A DNA stretch of 64,000 nucleotides from an uncultured Mobiluncus sp. (GCF_943914685.1 NZ_CALUCZ010000017.1:4707-68706), one strand, 5' to 3'; counted from the first letter of the stretch, positions 34,792 to 43,456 are shown. Notes: generated from the letters alone by a model not told the origin. Program-made: numbers and translations.

Positions 34792-37290
34792 ATGGGCGAA
34801 ATGGATGAAATTGTCCGCGAATTCCTGGTCGAGTCCTATGAGAACCTCGATCAACTTGAACAAGACATGGTGTCTTTGGAATCTGAACCGGGTTCAAAAG
34901 AACTCCTGTCTTCGATTTTCCGGACTATTCACACGATTAAAGGCACGTCAGGATTCCTGGCGTTCAACCGGCTCGAGAAGTTGGCACACCGCGGTGAAAA
35001 CTTGCTCTCCGAGCTGCGTGACGGTGTACGTGAGATGGATCAAGAGACCGCTGACGTACTGCTGTTGATGGTAGACCGAATCCGCAACATTATGGGTTCG
35101 GTGGAAGAAACAGGTCAAGAGGGTGATGTGGATATTGAATCCGTCATCGCTCAGATTGAAGCTATCCAAGGCAAACAGCCCGGTGCCGCGGTGCCGGCCG
35201 CTGACGGTGTGGCGGACGAAGCGGCTCCGGCCGCTGCCCCCGCTGAGGAGGCTCCGGCGGAGATTCCGTTCTTGACCAACGTCGCTGATGAGAACGGTAA
35301 CGTGAACCTGGGTGAGGACCTGGAGACCCCGCCAGCCGCCGCTGACGAAGCCCCGGCCGAGATTCCGTTCTTGACCAACGTCGCTGATGAGAACGGTAAC
35401 GTGAACTTGGGCGAGGGCGCCGCCCCGGCTGCCCCGGCTGCCCCGGCTGCCTCGGCCGCCCCGGCCGCGAAACCGGAACCGGAACCTCCGGCCCCCGCCC
35501 CGAAGTCAGCTCCGCGCGCCGCCAAGAAGGAAGAAGCTAAGCCGGCGGAACACGGTTCGGCGCGTTCAGCCGCGGATTCTTCCATTCGCGTGGACGTCGA
35601 CCTGCTGGACGTGTTGATGCGCGAAGTCTCCGAGCTGGTGTTGGTGCGTAACCAGATTGTGCGCCTGACCGACTCGATGACCGACATGAACCTGGTGCAG
35701 TCGTCCCAGCGTCTGTCTATCGTGGCTACCGAGCTGCAAGAGGGCATCATGAAGACCCGGATGCAGCCCATCGAACACCTCTGGTCCAAGATGCCGCGCG
35801 TGGTGCGTGACCTGGCCAAACAGACCGAGAAAAACGTGCAGCTGGTCATGATTGGCGGGGACACCGAACTCGATCGTTCCCTGCTGGAAGCCATCAAGGA
35901 TCCGCTGACGCACATGGTGCGTAACGCGGTCGACCACGGGGTGGAACTGCCCGAGGTCCGCCAGGCTGCCGGGAAAGACCCGAAAGGCACGGTTACCCTG
36001 AAGGCTTACCACGCCGGTGGTCAGGTCGTGGTTGACATTATTGACGACGGCGCGGGTATCGATCCGGTTGTGGTGGCGAACAAGGCTCTGGACAAGGGCT
36101 TGGTCACCCAGCAGCAGCTCGGTGAAATGAGCGACAAGGAAATCTTTAACCTGCTGTTCCTGCCGGGATTCTCGACCGCAAAGAAAGTTTCGAACATCTC
36201 CGGGCGCGGGGTCGGTACCGACGTGGTTAAGACCTCCGTCGAGGCTATCGGCGGTACGGTTGACGTCGAGTCTGAACTCGGCAAGGGTTCGACTTGGCGG
36301 ATGCGCATTCCGCTGACTCTGGCGATTCAGCCGTCCTTGACGGTCGAGTCTCATGGCGAGCTTTATGCCATTCCGCAGGTGTCCCTGCTCGAGTTGGTCG
36401 TTTTGGATTCGTCTCGCAAGGAAACTTCGATGGAGTATGTGAACTCCTCGCCGGTTTACCGGTTGCGCGGTATGCTGCTTCCGCTGATTCGCTTGAGTCA
36501 CGTGCTGCACCCCGAGGAATCCAACGACCGCGGCTCCGAAGCCAACGGCGTCATCGCCGTGCTGCAAAACGACGACCAGCGTTTCGGCTTGGTGGTTGAC
36601 AAGGTCATCAACAACGAAGAAATCGTGGTCAAGCCGCTGTCCTCCAAGCTCAAGTCCATTGGCTTGTACGCCGGGGCGACCCTGCTGGGTGATGGCCGAG
36701 TGGCGCTGATTCTGGATATCGGCGCGGTGGCGCGCAAGTCGCTGACCGGCGCGACTAACCAGGCGGCGCAGAAGGCGCAGATGGACGCGGAAGCCGCGCA
36801 GGCTCGCAGCTCCGAGATGACTGGTCAGGCCCTAGTGGTCGGCATCGGCGACGGGCGTCGCGTGGCGATTCCGCTGGCTGCCGTTACCCGCTTGGAGCAC
36901 ATCAGTGTCGAGGCGGTGGAACGCGTGGGTGGCCGCGAAGTTATCCAATACCGGGGTCAGATTCTGCCTATCGTCCGTCTGGATCGTTTGCTCGGGGTCA
37001 TGGACTACGAAGAGCCCAAGGATCTGCAGGTCGTGGTGTACCGCCGCGGCGAGCGTTCCGTGGCGATGGTGGTCCGCGAGATTCTGGACATCGTGGCCGA
37101 CGACAAGCGCAAGCACTCCAACATCGAAGACCACGGCTTGCTGGGTTCTGCGGTGCTGAAGGATCGGGTCACCGAGCTGCTGGACGTCGAACAGGCCGTC
37201 CGTGCCGCCGACCCGACGTTCTTCGACGAAATCGAAGACTTCAACGCGGAACTCGAGATGAACTCTCGCCTGGACATGGTCGGAGCGTGA
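34792..37290 (+). CDS. cheA: Chemotaxis histidine kinase CheA
   Basis: 832 residues from the ATG at 34792 (GGGAGG 7 bases upstream). P1: His47 in IFRTIHTIKGTSGF is the phosphorylation site. A P2 domain is not visible; instead there is an Ala/Pro/Glu linker (about 130-260) with a near-perfect 19-residue repeat (EIPFLTNVADENGNVNLGE). P3/P4 follow: NAVDHGVELPEVR (N-box), DDGAGID, and GRGVGTDVVKTSVEAIGG. The C-terminus has two CheW-like (P5) domains, about 515-650 and 680-805. It passes phosphate to CheY and CheB. cheW begins 6 bases after its stop. Confidence 0.96.
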   Translation: MGEMDEIVREFLVESYENLDQLEQDMVSLESEPGSKELLSSIFRTIHTIKGTSGFLAFNRLEKLAHRGENLLSELRDGVREMDQETADVLLLMVDRIRNIMGSVEETGQEGDVDIESVIAQIEAIQGKQPGAAVPAADGVADEAAPAAAPAEEAPAEIPFLTNVADENGNVNLGEDLETPPAAADEAPAEIPFLTNVADENGNVNLGEGAAPAAPAAPAASAAPAAKPEPEPPAPAPKSAPRAAKKEEAKPAEHGSARSAADSSIRVDVDLLDVLMREVSELVLVRNQIVRLTDSMTDMNLVQSSQRLSIVATELQEGIMKTRMQPIEHLWSKMPRVVRDLAKQTEKNVQLVMIGGDTELDRSLLEAIKDPLTHMVRNAVDHGVELPEVRQAAGKDPKGTVTLKAYHAGGQVVVDIIDDGAGIDPVVVANKALDKGLVTQQQLGEMSDKEIFNLLFLPGFSTAKKVSNISGRGVGTDVVKTSVEAIGGTVDVESELGKGSTWRMRIPLTLAIQPSLTVESHGELYAIPQVSLLELVVLDSSRKETSMEYVNSSPVYRLRGMLLPLIRLSHVLHPEESNDRGSEANGVIAVLQNDDQRFGLVVDKVINNEEIVVKPLSSKLKSIGLYAGATLLGDGRVALILDIGAVARKSLTGATNQAAQKAQMDAEAAQARSSEMTGQALVVGIGDGRRVAIPLAAVTRLEHISVEAVERVGGREVIQYRGQILPIVRLDRLLGVMDYEEPKDLQVVVYRRGERSVAMVVREILDIVADDKRKHSNIEDHGLLGSAVLKDRVTELLDVEQAVRAADPTFFDEIEDFNAELEMNSRLDMVGA
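35260..35415 (+). repeat. In-frame 57-bp direct repeat inside cheA
   Basis: 35260-35316 and 35359-35415 are almost identical and lie 99 bases apart, so the frame is kept. They encode EIPFLTNVADENGNVNLGE twice in the linker that replaces P2. The high nucleotide identity suggests recent duplication. Confidence 0.9.
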
Positions 37291-37296
37291 TGAGCG

Positions 37297-37734
37297 ATGA
37301 CGCAGTACGTAACTTTCCGTTTGGACGGAGCACTTTACGGCATTGAAGTCAACCAGGTCACCGAGATTCTGCACGGTGAGGACATCACGAACGTGCCGTT
37401 GTCGCCGACCGCCATCACCGGCCTTGTGAACCTGCGCGGACAAATCGCAACCCTGATTGACCTGCGTAATCAGCTGCACCTGCCTCCCCGTGAGGATCCC
37501 CGCGAAGCCATGATGGTCGTGGTGGTGCTGGACGGTGAGACGCTGTCGCTGATGGTGGATTCGATTGGCGATGTTCGCGAGGTCGACGAGTCCGATTTCG
37601 AGGCTCCGCCGGACACGCTGGGTCAGGATATGCGCGAGCTCATCTTGGGCGCGTACAAGTTGAGCGATGACCTGCTGCTGGTCCTCGATGTCGAGCGCGT
37701 GGTTGCTATCGGCGCCGAATCACGTGGAGCGTGA
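37297..37734 (+). CDS. cheW: Chemotaxis adaptor protein CheW
   Basis: 145 residues, typical. CheW fold: YVTFRLDGALYGIEVNQVTEIL at the start, VNLRGQIATLIDLRNQL (about 47-63), VVVVLDGETLSLMVDSIGDVREV. It links receptors to CheA P5. Directly follows cheA; a terminator-like hairpin follows at 37764. Confidence 0.95.
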   Translation: MTQYVTFRLDGALYGIEVNQVTEILHGEDITNVPLSPTAITGLVNLRGQIATLIDLRNQLHLPPREDPREAMMVVVVLDGETLSLMVDSIGDVREVDESDFEAPPDTLGQDMRELILGAYKLSDDLLLVLDVERVVAIGAESRGA

Positions 37735-37763
37735 AGTCGGGCCGTAGTTTAGAGATTGCAAAG

Positions 37764-37798
37764 TCGGAGGGGGTCACTGTGGTGGCTCCCTCCGATTT
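37764..37798 (+). terminator. Terminator after cheW
   Basis: TCGGAGGG pairs with CCCTCCGA (8 bp) and is followed by TTTGT. It separates csrA/cheA/cheW from cheB onward, which therefore probably has its own promoter in 37800-37970. Confidence 0.6.
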
Positions 37799-37977
37799 GT
37801 CTGCACAAGGGTGGGGCGCAACTGCGTTTTTCGGGGTGGCTTTTCCGGTAAAATGTATGTAAAAGAACGCGCGGTCCGGGCCTGGAGCGCCGCAAAAAAC
37901 CACCGTCCGTTGCCGGGCGAAGAACCGTAAAACCAGTTAGCCTTAACAGGGTAGAACTCGCAGCTGAGGGAGAGAAG

Positions 37978-39105
37978 ATGTCTGGCATTAAAGTCCTCGT
38001 GGTGGACGATTCCGTCGTGGTGCGCAAAATCGTTACTGACGCGCTCAACGCCGACCCGAACCTGGAGGTCGTGGGAACGGCCCCGAACGGCAAACTGTCG
38101 CTGATGAAGTGGAAGCAGCTGAAGCCTGATGCCATCACCATGGACATCGAAATGCCTGAGATGAACGGCATCGAGGCGGTGCGCGAACTGCGCAAGATGG
38201 GCTGCAAAGACCCCATCATCATGTTCTCTACCTTGACCCAACGCGGCGCGACCGCGACTTTGGAAGCCCTGTCCGCTGGCGCGACGGACTACGTGACGAA
38301 ACCGGCTAACCAGGGATCCGTCCAGCAATCTATCCAAAGTGTGCGTGAACAGCTGGTTCCTATCATCTTGGGCCTGCTGCCCAGCAAAGTCCGGGCGTTG
38401 GGGGCGGTTTCCGCCAATCTGTCCCCCGAGGCTCGCGCCAATATCTCGTCCGTACCGTCTATGTTTGCCGGCCCGCTCAAACTGCACGACCGCACCGGTA
38501 TGCCCGACAAGCCGATTCGTATCGTCATTCTCGGTTCTTCCACCGGCGGTCCCGAGGCGTTGACCAAGGTCATTTCCGGGCTGAGCCGTCCCCTGCCGAT
38601 ACCGATGGTCATCACCCAGCATATGCCTCCGGTGTTTACCACCCAGTTGGCGGCGCGTTTGGACAAACTGACTTCCGCGACGGTGCAGGAGGCGTCGGAG
38701 GGTATGATGCTGGCGCCGGGCCATATTTATCTGGCTCCGGGCAACTTCCACATGACTTTTGCCGGCAACGCCGGGGCTCCGCGCGTGAAATTGACCCAGA
38801 CCCAGCCGGTGAACTTTTGCCGCCCCTCCGTGGACGTCATGTTTGAATCCGCGGTGAATCTCTATGGTGGGGATATGTTGGCGGTCGTGCTGACCGGCAT
38901 GGGCCAGGACGGTAAGAACGGCTGCGGCAAGGTTTTGGAGGCCGGGGGGCGCACCTTGGTACAGGACGAAAAGACCTCCGTGGTGTGGGGAATGCCGGGA
39001 GCGGTGGCCAATGCCGGGTTCGCTGACGAGATTCGCCCGCTAGATGAAATCTCGACCCAGATTCAGCGTCACGTCCAGACTTATGCTCCGGAGGCCAGAC
39101 GATGA
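37978..39105 (+). CDS. cheB: Chemotaxis protein-glutamate methylesterase CheB
   Basis: 375 residues. Receiver domain 1-120 with Asp10, Asp11, phospho-acceptor Asp56 (TMDIEMPEMNG) and Lys in VTKPANQ. The methylesterase domain (about 180-370) has the catalytic Ser in LGSSTGGPEAL, the His in ITQHMPPVFT and the Asp in GMGQDGKNG. It removes receptor methyl groups. The ATGA overlap with cheR couples the opposing enzymes. GAGGGAGAGAAG precedes the ATG. Confidence 0.96.
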   Translation: MSGIKVLVVDDSVVVRKIVTDALNADPNLEVVGTAPNGKLSLMKWKQLKPDAITMDIEMPEMNGIEAVRELRKMGCKDPIIMFSTLTQRGATATLEALSAGATDYVTKPANQGSVQQSIQSVREQLVPIILGLLPSKVRALGAVSANLSPEARANISSVPSMFAGPLKLHDRTGMPDKPIRIVILGSSTGGPEALTKVISGLSRPLPIPMVITQHMPPVFTTQLAARLDKLTSATVQEASEGMMLAPGHIYLAPGNFHMTFAGNAGAPRVKLTQTQPVNFCRPSVDVMFESAVNLYGGDMLAVVLTGMGQDGKNGCGKVLEAGGRTLVQDEKTSVVWGMPGAVANAGFADEIRPLDEISTQIQRHVQTYAPEARR

Positions 39106-39926
39106 GCCTGACCCGCCAAACATTTGATTATGTGGCGGGATTGGTCAAGCAACGCAGTGCTATCCAACTTCCCGCCGGAAAGGAATACCTGGTGGAATCC
39201 AGGCTGATTCCTTTGGCACGGGAAGCCGGATTCACCGGGCCTACCGCGGTGGACAAGTGGATTCAACAGGTTATCGCCACCCACCGGGCTGGTGACCTGC
39301 AAGACATCGCCGAGGCGCTGACCACCAACGAAACCTCGTTTTTCCGTGATGTCACCCCGTTTAAAGGTTTGACGGAATCTGTAGTTCCCAGCCTGGTTGA
39401 GGCCGGTCACCGCAATCTCTCGATTTGGTCCGCGGCCTGCTCCACCGGTCAGGAACCCTATTCCATCGCGATGAGCCTGTTGGAAATGGCTCAGGCCCCG
39501 AATTTTTCCATCGTCGCCACCGACATTTCCCGAGCAGTGTTAGCTAAGGCCAGGCAGGGTTTCTATACCCAGCTGGAAGTGAACCGCGGCTTGCCGGCAC
39601 CCATGCTGGTGCGCTACTTTTCCCGCGAGGGCGCCAACTGGGTCATCAGCCCGTCACTGCGGTCGCGGATTAACTTCCTGGAACACAATCTGTTGTCGAC
39701 CCCGCCAAAGGGCGGTCCTTTCCATATCGTGTTTATTCGCAATGTTTTGATTTATTTCGATATCAACACGAAGCGTGAGGTCTTGCGTCGCGTGGCGAAA
39801 TCTATGGCGCCCGGCGGCTACCTGTTCTTGGGGGCGGCGGAAACCACTATGGGGATGGACCCCGTATGGGACCGGGTGACGTTGACAAACGGTGCGGTAT
39901 ATAAATTGAAAGGGGCCGGGAAATGA
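39102..39926 (+). CDS. cheR: Chemotaxis protein methyltransferase CheR
   Basis: 274 residues, typical. N-terminal helical CheR domain (TRQTFDYVAGLVKQRSAIQL), TTNETSFFRD near residue 81, and the SAM fold with IWSAACSTGQEPYSIAM (about 108-124), VATDISRAVLAKARQG, IVFIRNVLIYFD and PGGYLFLGAAET. Methylates receptors. Overlaps cheB and cheY by 4 bases each. No C-terminal TPR is present. Confidence 0.96.
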   Translation: MSLTRQTFDYVAGLVKQRSAIQLPAGKEYLVESRLIPLAREAGFTGPTAVDKWIQQVIATHRAGDLQDIAEALTTNETSFFRDVTPFKGLTESVVPSLVEAGHRNLSIWSAACSTGQEPYSIAMSLLEMAQAPNFSIVATDISRAVLAKARQGFYTQLEVNRGLPAPMLVRYFSREGANWVISPSLRSRINFLEHNLLSTPPKGGPFHIVFIRNVLIYFDINTKREVLRRVAKSMAPGGYLFLGAAETTMGMDPVWDRVTLTNGAVYKLKGAGK

Positions 39927-40297
39927 AAGCATTAATCGTTGACGACTCCCGTGCTATGCGCAAAATTATTGGCGGTATCCTGCGCCGGGAGGGGTTTGAA
40001 ATCCTGGAAGCCGCCGATGGCGAACAGGCCATGGAAGTCTTGCATGACCCCGCCACGGGACGCGTCGACTTGGCGACAATCGACTGGAATATGCCGGTGA
40101 TGAACGGGTTGGAACTGGTGGTGAATATCCGCGCGGAAAAGGAACTGCGCAATATCACCCTGATGATGGTGACCACCGAGTCGGAGCACTCTCAGATTGT
40201 GCGCGCTTTAGCGGCGGGGGCGCACGAGTACCTCATCAAGCCTTTCACCCCCGAAGCGGTCAACGAAAAGCTCATGCTGTTGGGCTTGGGAACTTGA
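39923..40297 (+). CDS. cheY: Chemotaxis response regulator CheY (first copy)
   Basis: 124 residues, stand-alone receiver. Acidic pocket Asp7/Asp8, phospho-acceptor Asp54 in IDWNMPVMNG, Thr84/Thr85 and Lys106 in LIKPF. Probably the motor-binding CheY, although FliM here lacks an obvious CheY-binding peptide. Overlaps cheR by 4 bases. Confidence 0.92.
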   Translation: MKALIVDDSRAMRKIIGGILRREGFEILEAADGEQAMEVLHDPATGRVDLATIDWNMPVMNGLELVVNIRAEKELRNITLMMVTTESEHSQIVRALAAGAHEYLIKPFTPEAVNEKLMLLGLGT

Positions 40298-40381
40298 GGG
40301 ACCGCCTCAGCCCCGTGGGACGGCTGGTGAAACCGAAAACCCCGGAGCTTGTTGCGAGCAAGGAACACAAGGAGAGTAAAG

Positions 40382-40852
40382 ATGGACCAGGAAATTCGGG
40401 AAGCGGTGCTGAACATCGCGAACGACGTTTTCTATGCCTTGATTGATAAACACGAAGGCACCGTGATGGAGTGGCCCGAAGATATCGAGCCTTTCCATGA
40501 CCCGGTTTATTCCTGGGTGGATTCCCAAGGGGATAAGCAGCTGCGCGTCATGCTAGAGATGGAAGATTCCACGGCAAAAGACCTGACCAGAGCCATGTAC
40601 AGCCTGGGTGAAACCGATGAGGTGACCGAGGAAGATCAACAGGACGCATTCGGGGAAATCGTCAACGTTATTGGCGGAAACATGAAATCTATTGTGGAAG
40701 ATTCCGGAAACTTGATTATTCCAAAAGTCGGAAAGGAAAAACCGACATGGCCAGAATCGCCTTTAGTTAGCGTAAACCTTAACTGGAAAGGCAAATTCCT
40801 GGTAATCTCAATATGTGACCTTAGTGCCTCGCAGGATGCGGCACAAGGGTGA
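40382..40852 (+). CDS. CheX-like CheY-phosphatase family protein
   Basis: 156 residues from the ATG at 40382, preceded by AAGGAGAG; the frame opens at 40349 without a site. The block EEDQQDAFGEIVNVIGGNMKSIVEDSGNLIIP (about 85-116, in pieces) resembles the CheC/CheX phosphatase signature (E followed three residues later by N). It lies between two cheY genes, so it may remove phosphate from one of them. Assignment is by motif and context. Confidence 0.7.
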   Translation: MDQEIREAVLNIANDVFYALIDKHEGTVMEWPEDIEPFHDPVYSWVDSQGDKQLRVMLEMEDSTAKDLTRAMYSLGETDEVTEEDQQDAFGEIVNVIGGNMKSIVEDSGNLIIPKVGKEKPTWPESPLVSVNLNWKGKFLVISICDLSASQDAAQG

Positions 40853-40867
40853 ACACGGAGGTAATCG

Positions 40868-41227
40868 ATGCGTATTATAGTTGCAGACGATTCGCGAGTG
40901 ATGCGACAAATCGTGGTGCGTACCCTGCGCCAAGCTGGGTTTGACTGGGAAGTTATGGAGGCCGAAGACGGCGCCCAGGCTCTGCAGTTGGCCCTGTCAG
41001 AGTCGCCTGACCTGGTACTTTCCGACTGGAATATGCCGAATATGCTGGGTATTGAGATGCTGCAGCAGCTGCGGGCGACGGGGTCAAAGATTCCGGTCGG
41101 CTTTGTGACTTCCGAGGGTTCCCCTCAGATGCGGGAAATCGCGCAACAGGCGGGTGCGAACTTCCTGATTCAAAAACCTTTCGATGCCGCCACGTTCAAG
41201 TCGATTTTAGGAGCGTTCAACCGATGA
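40868..41227 (+). CDS. CheY-like response regulator (second copy)
   Basis: 119 residues. Asp7/Asp8, phospho-acceptor Asp53 in SDWNMPNMLG, Thr81 and Lys103 in LIQKPF. Clearly a separate paralogue of the 39923 gene, not a recent duplicate. It overlaps the next gene by 4 bases, suggesting the two products act together. It could be a phosphate sink or a regulator of the adjoining protein. Confidence 0.88.
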   Translation: MRIIVADDSRVMRQIVVRTLRQAGFDWEVMEAEDGAQALQLALSESPDLVLSDWNMPNMLGIEMLQQLRATGSKIPVGFVTSEGSPQMREIAQQAGANFLIQKPFDAATFKSILGAFNR

Positions 41228-41712
41228 GTGCCACCCCTTTGCCTACTGCGAAAGAGATTCGCGACCTGTTTGAAATGCTGTTGGGCAGGACCGTTGAGGT
41301 TTCGCCGGACTACGAAATCCTCAAGCCGGACGAGGAGTTCGGTTGCTGCGTGGCGTTCTTTAACGATGCTATGGATAACGTGTGCGCCGCCTGCATTATG
41401 GATCTCGATTTGTGCGCTTATGCCGGCGCCGCCCTCCAGCTCATTCCCGCTGCTGGGGCGCAAGACGAAATCAACAACGGCACCCTGGCTGACAGCTACA
41501 TTGAGAACGTCTACGAAATCCTCAATATTTTCTCGGGCTTGCTGAACAAGGACGATGCCCCGCACGTCACCATCGGTTTGATGTACACCCCCGGCGAAGA
41601 ACTACCGGCCAACGAGTACAAGATGGTTACCTCTTATGTGGAGCGTCGCGATTCTGTCCTTGACATCGAGGGCTACGGCAAGGGCCGTTTCGGCGTCATG
41701 TGCTTTAACTAG
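41224..41712 (+). CDS. Uncharacterised protein, distant CheC/CheX resemblance
   Basis: 162 residues. DSYIENVYEILNIFSGLLN (about 89-107) has the E...N spacing seen in CheC/CheX helices, but the rest is not recognisable (PDEEFGCCVAFFNDAMDNVCAACIMDLDLCAYAGAAL, in pieces, is rich in Cys). No membrane segment or signal peptide. Translation is coupled to the second CheY, so it is likely its partner. Function is unknown; a phosphatase or adaptor role is only inferred. Confidence 0.55.
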   Translation: MSATPLPTAKEIRDLFEMLLGRTVEVSPDYEILKPDEEFGCCVAFFNDAMDNVCAACIMDLDLCAYAGAALQLIPAAGAQDEINNGTLADSYIENVYEILNIFSGLLNKDDAPHVTIGLMYTPGEELPANEYKMVTSYVERRDSVLDIEGYGKGRFGVMCFN

Positions 41713-41759
41713 CGGCGTTGTCCGGGGTTTGTCCCGGCGTTAATCCTATTAATTCGGTT

Positions 41760-41783
41760 CGGTGTGCCATATATGGCACACCG
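41760..41783. repeat. 24-bp perfect palindrome
   Basis: CGGTGTGCCATA followed by TATGGCACACCG. It lies 3' of the che operon and beside element copy 2, and could act as a bidirectional terminator, though no T run follows. A related palindrome (GGTATGCC GTAT GGCATACC) sits near copy 3. Confidence 0.8.
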
Positions 41784-41785
41784 AC

Positions 41786-42010
41786 GCGTTTAAATAGGTT
41801 TTATTGTGGGTTTGAGTTCCGTGGGGTGGTCGCTCGGGGGCGCTCGCGAGAGGCGGAAGGGGGAGGGCCCCCTCGCGTTTTGCGCGACTATTGTCGCAAA
41901 ACGCTCACCCCCCAGCCTCTCGCTGAGTCGCCCCCCACGCTCCCTGCCCCGCCAGCCTAAATTCCGGTGTAAATAACCTGAATTCAGCGCTGTTCAGTCG
42001 TAAAACCTCC
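41786..42010. repeat. Palindromic intergenic element, copy 2
   Basis: Left end GCGTTTAAATAGG, core 41846-41923 and right end CAGTCGTAAAACCTCC match copy 1. The 78-bp core matches copy 3 apparently without change. The core can fold into a long hairpin (GCGAGAGGC/GCCTCTCGC outside). No open frame or transposase is present. Confidence 0.8.
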
Positions 42011-42028
42011 TGTGGTTTTTCGGAATAG

Positions 42029-42159
42029 TTGCACGAACGACCGATTTCAACCCAGAATCTGGGCCATCATCAACTCCCCATTTTCTAACCCTGCAGGTTA
42101 TGGCGATTCTAGTTGCGTAGAGTCCGCACTTATCAGAGTAAAATCGGTCGTTCATGCAA
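42029..42159. repeat. 131-bp inverted-repeat element (MITE-like)
   Basis: Ends TTGCACGAACGACCGATTT (42029) and its near-perfect inverse at 42141-42159 (one mismatch in that 19-base arm). Inside is CCCAG/CTGGG (42051-). No coding frame. Shape fits a small non-autonomous mobile element or a strong hairpin; no clear target duplication was seen. Confidence 0.6.
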
Positions 42160-42226
42160 GACGAGCCGGTTTTACGCGAGGGCGGTGGTGGAGGGGGGAC
42201 CTCGAGGGAGCATATGGGTGTTCGTA

Positions 42227-42259
42227 GTTTTTCTTAGCGGCTTTGCCGCTTAGAAAAAC
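42227..42259. terminator. Long A/T-flanked hairpin upstream of purC
   Basis: GTTTTTCTTAGCGGC TTT GCCGCTTAGAAAAAC, a 15-bp stem with one mismatch. A bidirectional terminator shape, isolating purC from upstream transcription. Confidence 0.6.
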
Positions 42260-42295
42260 AGAACGGGACCCCATTTCTGCGACTGAGAGGCATCC

Positions 42296-42374
42296 CCCCG
42301 AACGCCGCCAGACCTCGCGGCTCCCCGAACGCCGCCAGACCTCGCGGCTCCCCGAACGCCGCCAGACCTCGCGG
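42296..42374. repeat. 27-bp tandem repeat, three units
   Basis: Units at 42296-42322 and 42323-42349, and a 25-base third unit at 42350-42374, each starting CCCCGAACGCC. Non-coding, about 100 bases before purC. The copies look identical, so array length may vary between strains. Confidence 0.9.
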
Positions 42375-42472
42375 GCGTACTGGTGCCGCTAAGCTTAGAG
42401 GCAGAATTTAGGCTAGCCGTACCCGCGCAGAGTGGTTTGAGGGCGCTGGCGCTTGTGTGAAAGAATGAACGC

Positions 42473-43456
42473 ATGGCTGATTTTGTAGCTCCAGATTATG
42501 TTCCCAGTGACGTTCTCGAGCACCCAGTAACTGAGATTCCAGAAATCCCCGGGTGGAAAAAGGCAGCGGCAGGAAAAGTTCGGGAAATCTTTATTCCCGA
42601 AGACGCCGCCGGGATTTCCACTGCAGACCGCTTGCTGTTGGTGGCGACCGACCGGATTTCGGCTTATGACTTTATCCTCGATACCCCGATTCCCGGTAAG
42701 GGTGCGGTGCTGACCCAACTGTCCCGCTGGTGGTTTAACCAGATTAACGGCTTGGTCAACACCCATTACCTGGGGGTTGACGTGCCGGCAGAGGTTGCGG
42801 GGCGGGCGATGATTACCCGCCGGCTGGAAATGTATCCGGTCGAATGCGTGGCTCGCGGCTACCTGACCGGTTCGGGATTGGCGGAATATCAACAATCCGG
42901 CGCGGTGTGCGGCATTGCTTTGCCGCCGGGACTGCGCGAGGCCTCGAAACTGTCCGAACCGATTTTCACTCCCGCTATCAAGGCTGAACTGGGCGAACAC
43001 GATGAAAACGTTTCCGCCTCCCGCATTGCCCAACTGCACGGCCGGGCGGTAGCCAAGAACCTGACTGACCTGACCCTGCTGATTTACCGCAAAGCCGCCG
43101 AAATCGCGGCTGAACGCGGGATTATCCTGGCTGACACGAAGTTTGAATTCGGGGCACTGCCCGGACATTACGTCCACGGCGACACCCTCGATGACGCCGC
43201 CGCGTCTTTCGTGCTGGGCGACGAAGTCATCACCCCGGACTCCTCCCGCTTCTGGCCCGCAGACGCCTGGGTGGAGGGCCATGTCACTCCCAGTTTCGAC
43301 AAGCAGTATGTGCGGGACTGGCTGACGGGTCCCCAGTCCGGGTGGGATCGTCACGGCGATGCCGCCCCCCCGGCTCTGCCCCCCGAGGTGGTCCAGCGCA
43401 CCAGCGAACGCTACCTGGAGGCTTACCGGATTCTGACCGGCCAACCCCTCATCTAA
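42473..43456 (+). CDS. purC: Phosphoribosylaminoimidazole-succinocarboxamide synthase
   Basis: 327 residues. It adds aspartate to CAIR with ATP in purine synthesis. SAICAR synthetase motifs are visible: GKVREIFIPEDAAG, LLLVATDRISAYDFIL (about 53-68), PVECVARGYLTGSG, LPPGLREASKLSEPIFTPA and DTKFEFG. No ribosome site is obvious before the ATG. First gene of purC-purS-purQ-purL; purD lies 42 kb upstream, beyond the motility genes. Confidence 0.97.
   Translation: MADFVAPDYVPSDVLEHPVTEIPEIPGWKKAAAGKVREIFIPEDAAGISTADRLLLVATDRISAYDFILDTPIPGKGAVLTQLSRWWFNQINGLVNTHYLGVDVPAEVAGRAMITRRLEMYPVECVARGYLTGSGLAEYQQSGAVCGIALPPGLREASKLSEPIFTPAIKAELGEHDENVSASRIAQLHGRAVAKNLTDLTLLIYRKAAEIAAERGIILADTKFEFGALPGHYVHGDTLDDAAASFVLGDEVITPDSSRFWPADAWVEGHVTPSFDKQYVRDWLTGPQSGWDRHGDAAPPALPPEVVQRTSERYLEAYRILTGQPLI

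Noticed and set aside
42296..42374. Tandem repeats as a CRISPR array
   Set aside because: The units are contiguous with no spacers, and no cas genes are present.
42250..42474. Minus-strand open frame with SGGVRGAAR repeats upstream of purC
   Set aside because: The repeats come from the 27-bp tandem DNA array. There is no ribosome site and the frame overlaps the purC start.
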